Shown: positions 11,026 through 19,248, numbered from the stretch's first letter. The stretch is DNA of 22,916 nucleotides from Streptococcus sp. (GCF_030825805.1 NZ_JAPJPF010000031.1:1-22916); one strand, 5' to 3'. The notes: generated from the letters alone by a model not told the origin. Numbers and translations: made by a program.

Positions 11026-11766
11026 ATGGAAATTTCTATCTTAACCGATGTAGGTCAAAGACGGACAAATAACCAAGACTATGCAAATCAATATAAAAAC
11101 AAAGCAGGAAAATCCATGATTTTTCTAGCTGACGGGATGGGGGGGCATCGTGCTGGCAATATTGCGAGCGAGATGGCTGTTACAGATCTTGGCGCTGCTT
11201 GGGTAGCGACTGAAATCAGCACCATTAACGAAGTAAGAGAGTGGTTTGCAGATAATCTGGAAAAAGAAAATCAGCAGATCCATCGCATTGGTCAAGATGA
11301 AGAACATAAAGGAATGGGAACAACTCTGGAAGCTCTCGCCATTATCGATGACCAAGTCTTATTTGCGCATGTAGGAGATTCTCGAATTGGACTCGTGCGT
11401 AATGGGGAATACCATCAATTAACCAGTGACCATTCCTTAGTAAACGCCTTGCTCAAAGCTGGCCAGATTACGGAAGAAGAGGCAGCTCATCATCCGCAAC
11501 GCAATATCATCACCCAATCTATTGGACAAAAGGATGAATTGCAGCCGGACTTTGGTATGGTTACGATTGAAGCGGGAGATTTCATTGTTATCAATAGTGA
11601 TGGATTAACCAATATGATCTCTGGTGATGAAATCCGTGATATCGTTACCAGCGATTTATCGGTTGAAGAAAAGGCAAAAACCTTGGTTCGCTTTGCGAAT
11701 AATGCTGGCGGTTTGGACAATATTACAGTTGTACTGATTCACTTTGCTGAGGAGGATATAGCATGA
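11026..11766 (+). CDS. phpP: PP2C-type Ser/Thr protein phosphatase, partner of StkP
   Basis: A 246-aa metal-dependent phosphatase (also called Stp/PppL) that reverses StkP phosphorylation in the cytoplasm. PPM motifs are seen: [12 protein letters not shown] (Asp18), LADGMGGH (Asp36, Gly37), HVGDSR, SDGLTNM, and GGLDNITVV near the end. There is no membrane segment. AGGAGG lies 11 nt before ATG, a slightly long spacing. It overlaps stkP by ATGA, so phosphatase and kinase are made in a coupled way. Confidence 0.97.
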   Translation: MEISILTDVGQRRTNNQDYANQYKNKAGKSMIFLADGMGGHRAGNIASEMAVTDLGAAWVATEISTINEVREWFADNLEKENQQIHRIGQDEEHKGMGTTLEALAIIDDQVLFAHVGDSRIGLVRNGEYHQLTSDHSLVNALLKAGQITEEEAAHHPQRNIITQSIGQKDELQPDFGMVTIEAGDFIVINSDGLTNMISGDEIRDIVTSDLSVEEKAKTLVRFANNAGGLDNITVVLIHFAEEDIA

Positions 11767-13631
11767 TTCAAATCGGCAAAATTTTTGCCGGACGATATAA
11801 GATAATCCGTCAAATCGGGCGTGGAGGGATGGCAGACGTCTATCTCGCTCGGGATTTAATCTTAGATGGTGAAGAAGTTGCAGTTAAAGTACTGAGGACC
11901 AATTACCAAACAGATCCAATTGCAGTTGCTCGCTTCCAACGAGAGGCCAAAGCGATGGCAGATTTGGATCATCCAAATATCGTTCGGATTACGGATATCG
12001 GTGAAGAGGAAGGTCAACAATACTTGGCGATGGAATATGTCGCTGGCTTAGACTTGAAACGTTATATCAAGGAAAATGCACCTCTTTCAAATGAAGAAGC
12101 CGTTCGCTTGATGGGGCAAATCCTTCTTGCTATGCGCCTGGCGCATACACAAGGGATTATTCATCGTGACTTAAAACCTCAAAACGTCCTTTTAACACCT
12201 GACGGAAATGCCAAGGTCTCTGACTTTGGGATTGCAGTAGCCTTTGCAGAAACGAGTCTCACTCAGACAAACTCTATGTTGGGATCGGTTCATTATTTGT
12301 CCCCTGAACAAGCCAGAGGATCGAAAGCTTCTGTTCAAAGTGACATTTATGCAATGGGAATTATTTTCTATGAAATGCTGACGGGACATATCCCTTATGA
12401 TGGGGATAGTGCAGTGACCATCGCACTACAACATTTCCAAAAACCACTTCCATCCATCATCGAAGAAAATAAAAATGTTCCACAAGCCTTGGAAAATGTG
12501 GTTATTAAGGCAACGGCAAAGAAACTATCCGATCGCTATAAGTCGGTAGCTGAAATGTATGTCGACCTATCTAGCTGCTTATCTTATGAACGGCGTAACG
12601 AGAAGAAATTGGTCTTTGATGACGCTTCAAAAGCGGATACCAAGACCCTACCAAAGGTAAACGTGGTTCCAAAACCAGCTCCACTTCCAACATCAGACGT
12701 TCGTCCGGCCGTTCATGAGGACCTACCAGGGACTTCAGAGGATAGAACAGTTCCAGTTTCTCCAAAAAATAAGCCACGTCGTCGTTTGAGGACACGCTAT
12801 AAAGTCTTGTTTGTTGCTTTAGCTTTGGTACTAGCTGCCTTTGCCTTTCTTCTTTATATGAGTCCAGCCAACAAAACAGTTCCGGATGTATCTGGAAAAA
12901 CTGTCGCAGAAGCTCGGGCTATCATTGAAGATCAGGATCTTCAAGTTGGAGACGAAAAAGAAGAATACAGTGATTCTGTACTTGAGGGCTATGTGATTCG
13001 TACCAATCCAAATGCTGGAGCTCAGAAAAAGGAAAACAGCAAGATTGATTTGGTTGTTTCGAAAGGACCAAGCACCTTTGACATGAGAGACTATACTAAT
13101 ATGGCTAGAGAAGATGCAGAAAATGACCTGAAAAATAACTATAAGCTGTCTAGCAAGCTCATTTCGATTGAAGAAGTTGAGACCAATGAAGTAGAGCCAG
13201 GAATCGTTATTGAGCAATCTCCTGCCGCTGGTCAAAAATATGATTTGACTTCTAGTACGAAGGTTGTTCTGAAAGTATCTAAGGAAAGTAATTCCATCGA
13301 ATTACCAAGTTATGTCGGTTCTTATTATGAATTTGCTGTTTCTAATCTCGTTCAGATCTACGGGGTGAAGGAAGCAAATATTGAACGGAAGACCACATCG
13401 CATCTTCCGGCTGGAGTAGAAGTCTTACCAGGTCAAATTGTGAGTCAGACTCCAGAAGCTCAATCAAGCATCGATATTAAAAAGACTCGTATTGTCTTGA
13501 CTGTGTACGAACCGAAGACGGAACCATCAAGTAGTACGAAAGCTTCAAGCAGTTCATCAGACAGCTCAAGCTCTACAACAGTGGAATCACATTCCAATAC
13601 GGATCCTTCAGCTACCACTGAGCCAGAATAG
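11763..13631 (+). CDS. stkP: PASTA-domain eukaryotic-type Ser/Thr kinase
   Basis: A 622-aa membrane kinase (PknB/PrkC family) that senses the cell wall and coordinates division. The kinase domain (about 11-275) has GRGGMADV (19-26), Lys42, HRDLKPQN (134-141) and DFG (154-156). Activation-loop Thr167 and Thr169 match the known autophosphorylation sites. A basic juxtamembrane stretch leads into a helix at about 347-366. Outside there are three PASTA repeats (about 371-435, 436-507, 508-584), then a 38-residue Ser/Thr-rich tail. Pneumococcal StkP has four PASTA repeats, so this is a shorter form. Known substrates include MapZ, encoded at the left of the window. It is the last gene of the operon. 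Confidence 0.97.
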   Translation: MIQIGKIFAGRYKIIRQIGRGGMADVYLARDLILDGEEVAVKVLRTNYQTDPIAVARFQREAKAMADLDHPNIVRITDIGEEEGQQYLAMEYVAGLDLKRYIKENAPLSNEEAVRLMGQILLAMRLAHTQGIIHRDLKPQNVLLTPDGNAKVSDFGIAVAFAETSLTQTNSMLGSVHYLSPEQARGSKASVQSDIYAMGIIFYEMLTGHIPYDGDSAVTIALQHFQKPLPSIIEENKNVPQALENVVIKATAKKLSDRYKSVAEMYVDLSSCLSYERRNEKKLVFDDASKADTKTLPKVNVVPKPAPLPTSDVRPAVHEDLPGTSEDRTVPVSPKNKPRRRLRTRYKVLFVALALVLAAFAFLLYMSPANKTVPDVSGKTVAEARAIIEDQDLQVGDEKEEYSDSVLEGYVIRTNPNAGAQKKENSKIDLVVSKGPSTFDMRDYTNMAREDAENDLKNNYKLSSKLISIEEVETNEVEPGIVIEQSPAAGQKYDLTSSTKVVLKVSKESNSIELPSYVGSYYEFAVSNLVQIYGVKEANIERKTTSHLPAGVEVLPGQIVSQTPEAQSSIDIKKTRIVLTVYEPKTEPSSSTKASSSSSDSSSSTTVESHSNTDPSATTEPE

Positions 13632-13648
13632 TAACGTGATGATCTTAT

Positions 13649-13677
13649 AAAACCAGACCAAATCGGTCTGGTTTTTT
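13649..13677 (+). terminator. Rho-independent terminator after stkP
   Basis: An 11-bp perfect stem (13649-13659 with 13665-13675, core CCAGACC/GGTCTGG), loop AAATC, ends in TTTTTT. It separates the gmk-stkP operon from liaFSR. Confidence 0.93.
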
Positions 13678-13739
13678 CAGTAAAGAGAGAGTAGGAATGA
13701 ATCCTTCTAGAGGCGGAAGCGAATCCCTTGGAATTTTGA

Positions 13740-13745
13740 TAAAAT
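13740..13745 (+). promoter_or_regulatory. Possible liaFSR promoter (extended -10)
   Basis: TAAAAT preceded by TGA forms an extended -10, with no good -35 at 17 bp. The start point would fall about 13 nt before the liaF ATG, at the edge of the GGAGAGG ribosome site. A direct repeat GAATCC lies upstream at 13699 and 13721. The weak -35 would suit an activator-dependent promoter; that is inference. Confidence 0.45.
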
Positions 13746-13764
13746 AGAATGGAGAGGTTCAATT

Positions 13765-14460
13765 ATGTGGAAGATTCAATTGTTTGTGTTTGTCGAAGCT
13801 TTGTTACTCACCATGGCTGCAATCACTATTTTAGCGGGAAATATATCTCGTATTGTCCTAATCGTGGTTCTTTGCTTACTTCTATTGTATTATTACATCG
13901 GAAAACAACGGAGTAATTTTCTTTTAGTGGCGTCCAGCATCCTGCTGTTTTTTATTGTCATGCTAAATCCCTATGTCATCGCTGCGCTTTTGTTTGCCGT
14001 AGTCTATGCCATGCTGGTGGCTTATCCTTATTTTTACCGTGAAAACGAAGAAGTGAAGATAGATTATGAGGAAGATGTAGAAATCCGACAAGAGAAAACG
14101 CCTTGGATTGGAGATTTGCATCATTTTTCAAAGGTAAACTGCCATTTTCGTGATTTAACGATTACACGTTTAGTCGGGAAGGATACGATTCACTTAGATG
14201 AAGTGATTGTCGTAAATCATGACAATGTCATAATCATGAGAAAGATGTTTGGCAATACTAAAATTATTCTGCCAGTGGATGTAGAGCTTAGCTTGCAGGT
14301 GAATACCTTATATGGAGAATTACGCCTCTTTTCTCAAAAACCTAGGAAATTGAGAAATGAGACAGTTAGCATGGAGACGCCAGATTATCGAAGTTCCCAT
14401 CGGACAGTGAAGCTTGTTGTAGCAGGAATCGTTGGAGATGTGGAGGTGGTCAGAGGATGA
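13765..14460 (+). CDS. liaF: LiaF, membrane inhibitor of the LiaSR system
   Basis: A 231-aa protein with about four N-terminal membrane helices (residues 4-90) and a cytoplasmic C-terminal LiaF domain (about 110-231). The latter contains the repetitive beta-strand pattern VIVVNHDNVIIMRKMFGNTKI and ends IVGDVEVVRG. In Firmicutes LiaF holds the kinase LiaS inactive without envelope stress. The identity rests on this domain layout and on the adjacent kinase and regulator. GGAGAGG precedes ATG, and the stop overlaps liaS by ATGA. Confidence 0.93.
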   Translation: MWKIQLFVFVEALLLTMAAITILAGNISRIVLIVVLCLLLLYYYIGKQRSNFLLVASSILLFFIVMLNPYVIAALLFAVVYAMLVAYPYFYRENEEVKIDYEEDVEIRQEKTPWIGDLHHFSKVNCHFRDLTITRLVGKDTIHLDEVIVVNHDNVIIMRKMFGNTKIILPVDVELSLQVNTLYGELRLFSQKPRKLRNETVSMETPDYRSSHRTVKLVVAGIVGDVEVVRG

Positions 14461-15476
14461 AACGAACAGACTATCTTTTAATCTTCCTATATACGGTCTT
14501 AATTCTAGCTGTTATTATCCATTCTATCTTTGGTCTCTTCGACTTTCAGTGGACTTATCTATTGGAAGATTTATCAAAGCTTCGTGCATTTCTGTTTATT
14601 GGCTTTGGCTTGACGGTTGCTCTCACTATTTTGATGATTTTATTGATTAAATTGATTCAATTTACAATTATGAATACCGTCCAAAAAAACCTAAGAAGCT
14701 TGCTCGAAGGCAAGAAGTTAAAACTGGGAGAAAACAAAGAAATTAATGAAGATTTTCAACGCTTGGATCGGAAGCTCAAACGGCTAACAGAAAATTTGCA
14801 ACGAACAGAAAATCGAGTCATGCAAAATGAAGAAGAGATTGTGGAAAGAGAACGCAGGCGAATTGCGCGAGATCTCCATGATACGGTGAGCCAAGAATTA
14901 TTTGCAGCCAACATGATCTTGTCCGGTGTAGCCAGCCAGGATCAAGTTCTTCAACTTCCTAAAGTAGGGCAACAGTTGAAGGGAGTTACAGAGATTCTAA
15001 ATACTGCTCAAAATGATTTGCGAATTTTGCTACTGCATTTACGGCCGACAGAATTGGAAGGTCGGAACCTAGTAGAAGGTCTGCAGGTGATTTTTAGAGA
15101 ACTGCAAGAAAAGAGCAATTTAGAAGTTCATTTTGAACACGATGTTCAAAAATTACCTAAAGCCATTGAAGAGCATATTTTCCGGATTGTGCAAGAAGTG
15201 GTTAGCAATACATTGAAACATGCTCATGCCAAGCGATTAGATGTTTATCTTTTGCAAGCAGAACAATCCCTCCATCTCAAGATAGCAGATGACGGAGTAG
15301 GCTTTGATCCAGAATCGCTGGGTGAACTAAGTTACGGTATGAAAAATATTCAAGATCGAGTGGATGACATGGCAGGAAGAATTAAAATTTTGGCCAGTCC
15401 CAAAAAAGGAGTGGCCATTGATATCAAAGTGCCATTAGTAGAAGGAGAAAATGATGAAATTATTACTAGTAGATGA
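14457..15476 (+). CDS. liaS: LiaS, envelope-stress sensor histidine kinase
   Basis: A 339-aa kinase of the NarL-type HisKA_3 class. Two membrane helices (about 6-27 and 43-68) enclose a very short outer loop, so it probably senses within the membrane. A HAMP-like/coiled segment precedes the dimerisation box with phospho-acceptor His141 (ARDLHDTVSQE). The ATPase domain shows Asn251 (N box), DDGVGF (278-283) and GMKNIQDRV (294-302). It overlaps liaF by four bases and its end overlaps liaR. Partners are LiaF (inhibitor) and LiaR (target). The pneumococcal equivalent is HK03. Confidence 0.96.
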   Translation: MKRTDYLLIFLYTVLILAVIIHSIFGLFDFQWTYLLEDLSKLRAFLFIGFGLTVALTILMILLIKLIQFTIMNTVQKNLRSLLEGKKLKLGENKEINEDFQRLDRKLKRLTENLQRTENRVMQNEEEIVERERRRIARDLHDTVSQELFAANMILSGVASQDQVLQLPKVGQQLKGVTEILNTAQNDLRILLLHLRPTELEGRNLVEGLQVIFRELQEKSNLEVHFEHDVQKLPKAIEEHIFRIVQEVVSNTLKHAHAKRLDVYLLQAEQSLHLKIADDGVGFDPESLGELSYGMKNIQDRVDDMAGRIKILASPKKGVAIDIKVPLVEGENDEIITSR

Positions 15477-16086
15477 TCATGAGATGGTCCGATTAGGATT
15501 AAAAAGTTATTTAAGTATGCAAGAGGGGATTGACCAAGTCCTAGAGGCTAGTGATGGTCAAGAGGGTGTCGAGTTAGCTTTACAAGAACGACCAGACGTC
15601 ATTATTATGGATATTGTCATGCCCCATATGAGCGGGATTGAAGCGACGCTCGCCATCTTAAAGGAATGGCCAGATGCAAAAATATTAATCCTAACGTCCT
15701 ATCTGGACAATGAAAAAATTTACCCTGTCTTGGATGCGGGAGCTAAAGGCTATATGCTCAAAACTTCCAGTGCAGAGGAAATTCTCCGTGCAATCTACAA
15801 GGTGGAGCAGGGAGAGTTGGCGATTGAGACAGAAGTCAGCCAAAAAGTAGAGTATCGAAAAAATCACGTGGAACTCCATGATGACCTGACCGCGCGTGAA
15901 CGAGATATCTTGGCTTTACTAACCAAGGGGTACGAAAATCAACGGATAGCTGATGAATTATTCATTTCATTAAAAACAGTCAAGACCCATGTGTCGAATA
16001 TATTGTCAAAATTAGAAGTGAGCGATCGTACCCAAGCAGTAGTTTATGCCTTCCAACATCACTTGGTCTCTCAGGAAGATTTTTAG
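15454..16086 (+). CDS. liaR: LiaR, response regulator
   Basis: A 210-aa NarL/FixJ-type regulator activated by LiaS. The receiver domain has Asp9-Asp10 (VDDHE), phospho-acceptor Asp53 (IIMDIVMP) and Lys103 in KTSSAEE. The LuxR-type helix-turn-helix is at the C-terminus (LTARERDILALLTKG ... LKTVKTHVSNILSKL). Two ATGs stand in tandem at 15451 and 15454. The second is chosen because AAGGAG ends 6 nt before it, against 3 nt for the first, and because MKLLLVDDHE is the usual start. The gene begins inside the 3' end of liaS. Confidence 0.96.
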   Translation: MKLLLVDDHEMVRLGLKSYLSMQEGIDQVLEASDGQEGVELALQERPDVIIMDIVMPHMSGIEATLAILKEWPDAKILILTSYLDNEKIYPVLDAGAKGYMLKTSSAEEILRAIYKVEQGELAIETEVSQKVEYRKNHVELHDDLTARERDILALLTKGYENQRIADELFISLKTVKTHVSNILSKLEVSDRTQAVVYAFQHHLVSQEDF

Positions 16087-16098
16087 TCAAAAACATGC

Positions 16099-16104
16099 TA
16101 TAAT
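16099..16104 (+). promoter_or_regulatory. Extended -10 promoter after liaR
   Basis: TGC-TATAAT is a perfect extended -10 directly behind liaR. No clear -35 is present. A start at about 16111 gives a 20-nt leader carrying GGAG before ATG 16131. The downstream pair can therefore be expressed apart from liaFSR, although no terminator separates them. Confidence 0.65.
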
Positions 16105-16130
16105 AGACAGCATACTAAATGGAGACCAAC

Positions 16131-17537
16131 ATGGATGCAAAAACACGCTACAAAGCGAAAAAGATTAAAATAGTATTTTTCGATATTGACGATACCTTAC
16201 GAAATGTTGAGACAGGCTATGTTCCAGCTTCGATCACCAGAGTATTCTCTCAATTACGAGAAAAAGGAATTTACACAGCTATTGCTAGTGGACGAGGGAT
16301 TTTTGGAGTACCAGAAGAAATCAAGGCTCTCCAACCGGACTTCTATGTCACTTTGAATGGCTCCTACGTGATTGATCGCAAGGAAAATGTCATTTATGAA
16401 GAAAGGGTACCAAATCCACTTATTCAAGACTTTATTGCTTGGACCAAGCAAGTTGGAATTCATTATGGTTTGGTTGGGAGCCATCAAGCAGCCCTTTCTG
16501 TTCGGACGGAAGAGATGAGCCAGGCCATTGATCCCATCTATCCAAATCTACCAGTGAATCCTGATTTTGCTGCCAAGCATTCTATCTATCAAATGTGGAC
16601 CTTCGAGACTGGTGAAGCATTCGATGCTCTCCCAGAGGATTTGGCACAAGAATTGCGTTTGGTTCGCTGGCATCCAATTTCATCTGATGTTGTCTTGAAT
16701 CAGCAATCCAAAGCTCATGGTGTCTCAAAGGTAGTAGAAAAACTAGGGCTCAAACCAGAAAATGTCTTAACATTTGGGGATGGATTGAACGACATAGAAT
16801 TATTTGACTATGCTGGTTTAGCGATTGCCATGGGAAATGCCCAGGAAGCATTAAAAGCTAAAGCAGATTATGTCACAAAAACTTTAGAAGAAGATGGCAT
16901 TTTACATGCCTTAGAGGAGTTAAAAATGGTTGAAAAAGAATTGCATTTACCACAAACAAAAATGGATCAGGAAACAGGACCAATTGCGACGATTCATACC
17001 AACTATGGAGATCTGAAGATTCGTCTCTTCCCTGATCAAGCACCAAAAACCGTTGCAAACTTTATTGCGCTTGCGAAAGACGGCTATTACAACGGAGTGA
17101 TTTTCCACCGCATCATTAAAGATTTTATGATCCAAGGTGGCGACCCAACTGGAACAGGTATGGGTGGGGAATCCATCTACGGAGAATCTTTTGAAGATGA
17201 ATTCTCTGAAGAATTGTACAATATCCGTGGCGCGCTATCTATGGCCAATGCCGGACCAAATACCAATGGCAGTCAATTCTTCATTGTTCAAAACCAACAC
17301 CTTCCTTATTCTAAAAAGGAAATTGCCCGTGGTGGTTGGCCTGAAGCTATTGCAGAAATTTATGCAGAAGAAGGAGGAACGCCTCATTTGGACCGTCGTC
17401 ACACAGTATTCGGTCAGTTGATGGACGAAGCTTCTTATCAAGTATTGGACACCATTGCAGCAGTCGAGACAGGTGCCATGGACAAACCCAAAGAAGATGT
17501 GGTGATGGAATCGATTGATATTGAGGGAGACGCATGA
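16131..17537 (+). CDS. Bifunctional Cof-type HAD phosphatase / cyclophilin peptidyl-prolyl isomerase
   Basis: A 468-aa fusion of two enzymes. Residues about 12-262 form a Cof-type HAD-IIB hydrolase with FDIDDTL (catalytic Asp18, Asp20), ASGR, and the acidic motif GDGLND (216-221). Residues about 284-465 form a cyclophilin with HRIIKDFMIQGGD (326-338), ANAGPNTNGSQFF (373-385) and HTVFGQ (424-429). ATG 16131 is chosen because GGAG (16120-16123) sits 7 nt before it. ATG 16119 lacks a ribosome site. The same fusion is known in other streptococci, so it is real rather than a read-through. No signal peptide is seen, so it acts in the cytoplasm. The HAD substrate is unknown. It overlaps the next gene by ATGA. 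Confidence 0.94.
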   Translation: MDAKTRYKAKKIKIVFFDIDDTLRNVETGYVPASITRVFSQLREKGIYTAIASGRGIFGVPEEIKALQPDFYVTLNGSYVIDRKENVIYEERVPNPLIQDFIAWTKQVGIHYGLVGSHQAALSVRTEEMSQAIDPIYPNLPVNPDFAAKHSIYQMWTFETGEAFDALPEDLAQELRLVRWHPISSDVVLNQQSKAHGVSKVVEKLGLKPENVLTFGDGLNDIELFDYAGLAIAMGNAQEALKAKADYVTKTLEEDGILHALEELKMVEKELHLPQTKMDQETGPIATIHTNYGDLKIRLFPDQAPKTVANFIALAKDGYYNGVIFHRIIKDFMIQGGDPTGTGMGGESIYGESFEDEFSEELYNIRGALSMANAGPNTNGSQFFIVQNQHLPYSKKEIARGGWPEAIAEIYAEEGGTPHLDRRHTVFGQLMDEASYQVLDTIAAVETGAMDKPKEDVVMESIDIEGDA

Positions 17538-17902
17538 GAATCGGGGATAAACTGAAGGGTGTTGTGACAGGGTTGCAACCTTATGGAGCCTTTGTTGAAC
17601 TAGAGACAGGGGTAACCGGTTTAATCCATATTTCTGAAATCCGCAGTGGGTATATTGACAACATTCATGATATTTTAAAAATTGGAGATGAAGTTACTAC
17701 TCAGGTCATCGATATTGATGAATATTCAGGGAAGGCTAGTTTGTCCCTTCGAACCTTAGAAGCTGGGAATAGAAAGCACTTTCGTCATCATCGTTTTTCG
17801 AATGATCGCCATAAGATCGGTTTTACTCCTTTAGCTAAGCAATTACCTATTTGGATTAAAGAAAGTAAAGAATTTTTGAGTGATACTGGGCGGGGAAAAT
17901 AA
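17534..17902 (+). CDS. cvfD: S1-domain RNA-binding protein, CvfD/YugI family
   Basis: A 122-aa protein with one S1 RNA-binding domain (about 1-75). The sequence GVVTGLQPYGAFVELETGVTGLIHISEI is followed by DNIHDILKIGDEV and the closing KASLSLRT. A basic tail follows (RKHFRHHRF). Relatives in pneumococcus (CvfD) and B. subtilis (YugI, general stress protein 13 type) affect post-transcriptional regulation and stress fitness. It overlaps the HAD-cyclophilin gene by ATGA with GAGGGAG upstream, so the two are coupled. Naming rests on length, domain and the link to the cyclophilin gene. Confidence 0.88.
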   Translation: MRIGDKLKGVVTGLQPYGAFVELETGVTGLIHISEIRSGYIDNIHDILKIGDEVTTQVIDIDEYSGKASLSLRTLEAGNRKHFRHHRFSNDRHKIGFTPLAKQLPIWIKESKEFLSDTGRGK

Positions 17903-17925
17903 GAATTTGTTTCCGCAGATAGAAG

Positions 17926-17953
17926 AAAAAGAGGCTACATTGTAGCCTCTTTC
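17926..17953 (+). terminator. Terminator of cvfD (left copy of a 28-bp duplicate)
   Basis: The stem GAGGCTACA/TGTAGCCTC is flanked by A- and T-runs. The same 28 bp recur without mismatch at 18200-18227. Being palindromic, either copy could act in both directions. Confidence 0.85.
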
Positions 17954-17975
17954 AGATTAAAGACAAAGTAATTTT

Positions 17976-18152
17976 AGAAACTTTCCTTAGGTGAGTACGG
18001 ACGTCAGCGAACCTCGTAGAAGTTCCATGACTAATTATTGAGCCTAAGGCCTCAATAATTCCGAGTACCTGAAACAACTGTGTTTCAGGCACTTTTCTCA
18101 CAGCGGAAAGTTTTTCATCTTCTTAAATGACTAAAAAAAAAAGTCATTTTTT
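17976..18152 (+). other. Structured intergenic element, possible small RNA or interspersed repeat
   Basis: No ORF fits here. A closing helix joins 17978-17986 to 18105-18113 (AAACTTTCC/GGAAAGTTT) and continues as 17991-17995 with 18097-18101 (GTGAG/CTCAC). It encloses three hairpins. A: 18003-18031, GTCA/TGAC and GAAC/GTTC. B: 18033-18060, ten perfect pairs AATTATTGAG/CTCAATAATT. C: 18068-18089, CCTGAAAC/GTTTCAGG. After this four-helix unit comes a terminator-like hairpin (18125-18132 with 18142-18149, AAATGACT/AGTCATTT, nine-A loop) and a T-run, which favours plus-strand reading. No clear promoter lies before it. It could be an sRNA or a dispersed repeat of the BOX/RUP/SPRITE kind. The family is not identified. 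Confidence 0.55.
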
Positions 18153-18199
18153 GAAAATCATCCAGCTGTTTTATGTAAAACAATAGTTTATCTACATTC

Positions 18200-18227
18200 A
18201 AAAAGAGGCTACATTGTAGCCTCTTTC
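18200..18227 (-). terminator. Terminator of cysK (right copy of the 28-bp duplicate)
   Basis: Identical to 17926-17953 and directly adjoining the cysK stop codon. On the minus strand the A-run at 18200-18204 becomes the T-tract. The stretch 18153-18199 between the structured element and this stem shows nothing recognised. Confidence 0.85.
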
Positions 18228-19157
18228 TTATTCTTGTTCAAAATCGTAAAGAGTAGTCGAAAGGTAACGTTCCCCATTATCTGGTGCCAAGGCCAAGACT
18301 TTTTTACCAGCTCCAAGCTCTTTTGCGACTTCAATCGCTGCATAGATAGCGGCGGCAGATGAAATTCCAACTAAGAATCCTTCTTTTCCACCAATGTAGC
18401 GACCTAATTCTAAAGCTTGTTCAGAAGTGACACGGATTACGCCATCATAAGAATTGGTATCCAGAGTTTCTGGAATGAACCCTGCTGAAAGTCCTTGGAT
18501 TTTGTGAGGTCCTGGTTTTTCGCCAGAAAGAATCGCTGATTCATCTGCTTCAACGGCATAGACTTGAACGGCTGGGTTGACTTTTTTCAAGGCATGAGAA
18601 ACACCTGAAATAGTTCCACCTGTTCCAACACCACTGACATAGGCATCCAATCCATTTGGCCCAAAAGCTTCTAAAATTTCTTGTCCTGTTGTTGCTTCAT
18701 GGACTTCTGGGTTGGCGCTGTTGTTAAATTGGAGGGGAAGGAAACCGTTTCGTTCTGCAGCGATTTCTTCTGCTTTAGCGATAGCTCCTTTCATTCCTTC
18801 ACTACCTGGAGTTAAGACCAGTTCAGCTCCATAAGCTTGAATGATTTTCCGACGTTCAACACTCATGGTTTCAGGCATGACGATGACGACTTTATACCCT
18901 TTGGCAGCCCCAACCCATGATAAACCAATTCCTGTATTTCCGCTGGTTGCTTCAACGATAGTAGAACCAGGTTGAAGCAGACCATCTCGTTCTGCTTTTT
19001 CAATCATGCTAAGAGCAATCCGGTCTTTGACAGATGAACCTGGGTTGAAGGCTTCTAGTTTAACATAGACATCAGCAGCCCCTTCAGGTACCAAGTGGTT
19101 CAATTTTACAATAGGTGTTTTTCCGATTAATTCTGTAATATTTTCATAGATTGGCAT
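18228..19157 (-). CDS. cysK: Cysteine synthase A (O-acetylserine sulfhydrylase)
   Basis: A 309-aa PLP enzyme that makes cysteine from O-acetylserine and sulfide. PLP binds Lys44 in SSVKDR. The substrate loop is TSGNTG (71-76), and the phosphate is held by GTGGTISG (about 177-184). Length and order are standard for CysK. The CysM form differs at the substrate loop, but only structure or assay would exclude it fully. AAGGAG precedes ATG. It has its own promoter just behind the yigZ terminator and ends against a terminator. Confidence 0.96.
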   Translation of the reverse strand: MPIYENITELIGKTPIVKLNHLVPEGAADVYVKLEAFNPGSSVKDRIALSMIEKAERDGLLQPGSTIVEATSGNTGIGLSWVGAAKGYKVVIVMPETMSVERRKIIQAYGAELVLTPGSEGMKGAIAKAEEIAAERNGFLPLQFNNSANPEVHEATTGQEILEAFGPNGLDAYVSGVGTGGTISGVSHALKKVNPAVQVYAVEADESAILSGEKPGPHKIQGLSAGFIPETLDTNSYDGVIRVTSEQALELGRYIGGKEGFLVGISSAAAIYAAIEVAKELGAGKKVLALAPDNGERYLSTTLYDFEQE

Positions 19158-19162
19158 ACGAT

Positions 19163-19184
19163 ATACACTCCTTTGTTAGTGTAT
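19163..19184. promoter_or_regulatory. Inverted repeat over the cysK start region (candidate operator)
   Basis: Perfect 7-bp arms ATACACT (19163-19169) and AGTGTAT (19178-19184) flank an 8-bp spacer that contains most of the ribosome-binding AAGGAG. The predicted transcript start (about 19180) lies in one arm, which favours a DNA operator over an RNA hairpin. No regulator can be named. Confidence 0.4.
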
Positions 19185-19186
19185 CC

Positions 19187-19215
19187 AGTATACCGCCAGT
19201 AATCCGGTTTGTAAA
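19187..19215 (-). promoter_or_regulatory. cysK promoter
   Basis: On the minus strand TTTACA (19215-19210), 17 bp, then TATACT (19192-19187). It lies immediately downstream of the yigZ terminator. Confidence 0.75.
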
Positions 19216-19243
19216 ATATAAAAAAGCTATCGAGGTGATAGCC
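19216..19243 (-). terminator. Terminator of the yigZ-family gene
   Basis: The stem GCTATC/GATAGC (19226-19231 with 19237-19242) with loop GAGGT is followed, on the minus strand, by a T-run (19225-19220). It starts 6 bp after the stop codon and touches the cysK -35. Confidence 0.75.
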
Positions 19244-19248
19244 TTTTT

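Noticed and set aside
12831..13235. A 134-codon minus-strand frame opposite the StkP PASTA region
   Set aside because: The sequence is a reverse-complement shadow; no motif, ribosome site or promoter is seen.
16119..16130. Earlier ATG for the HAD-cyclophilin protein
   Set aside because: It leaves about 8 nt of leader without a ribosome site, and its own codons contain the GGAG that serves ATG 16131.
17954..18199. Transposon or MITE with terminal inverted repeats
   Set aside because: The flanking 28-bp copies are themselves palindromic terminators, and no target-site duplication or transposase trace distinguishes an insertion from a duplicated terminator. Kept only as an open possibility.
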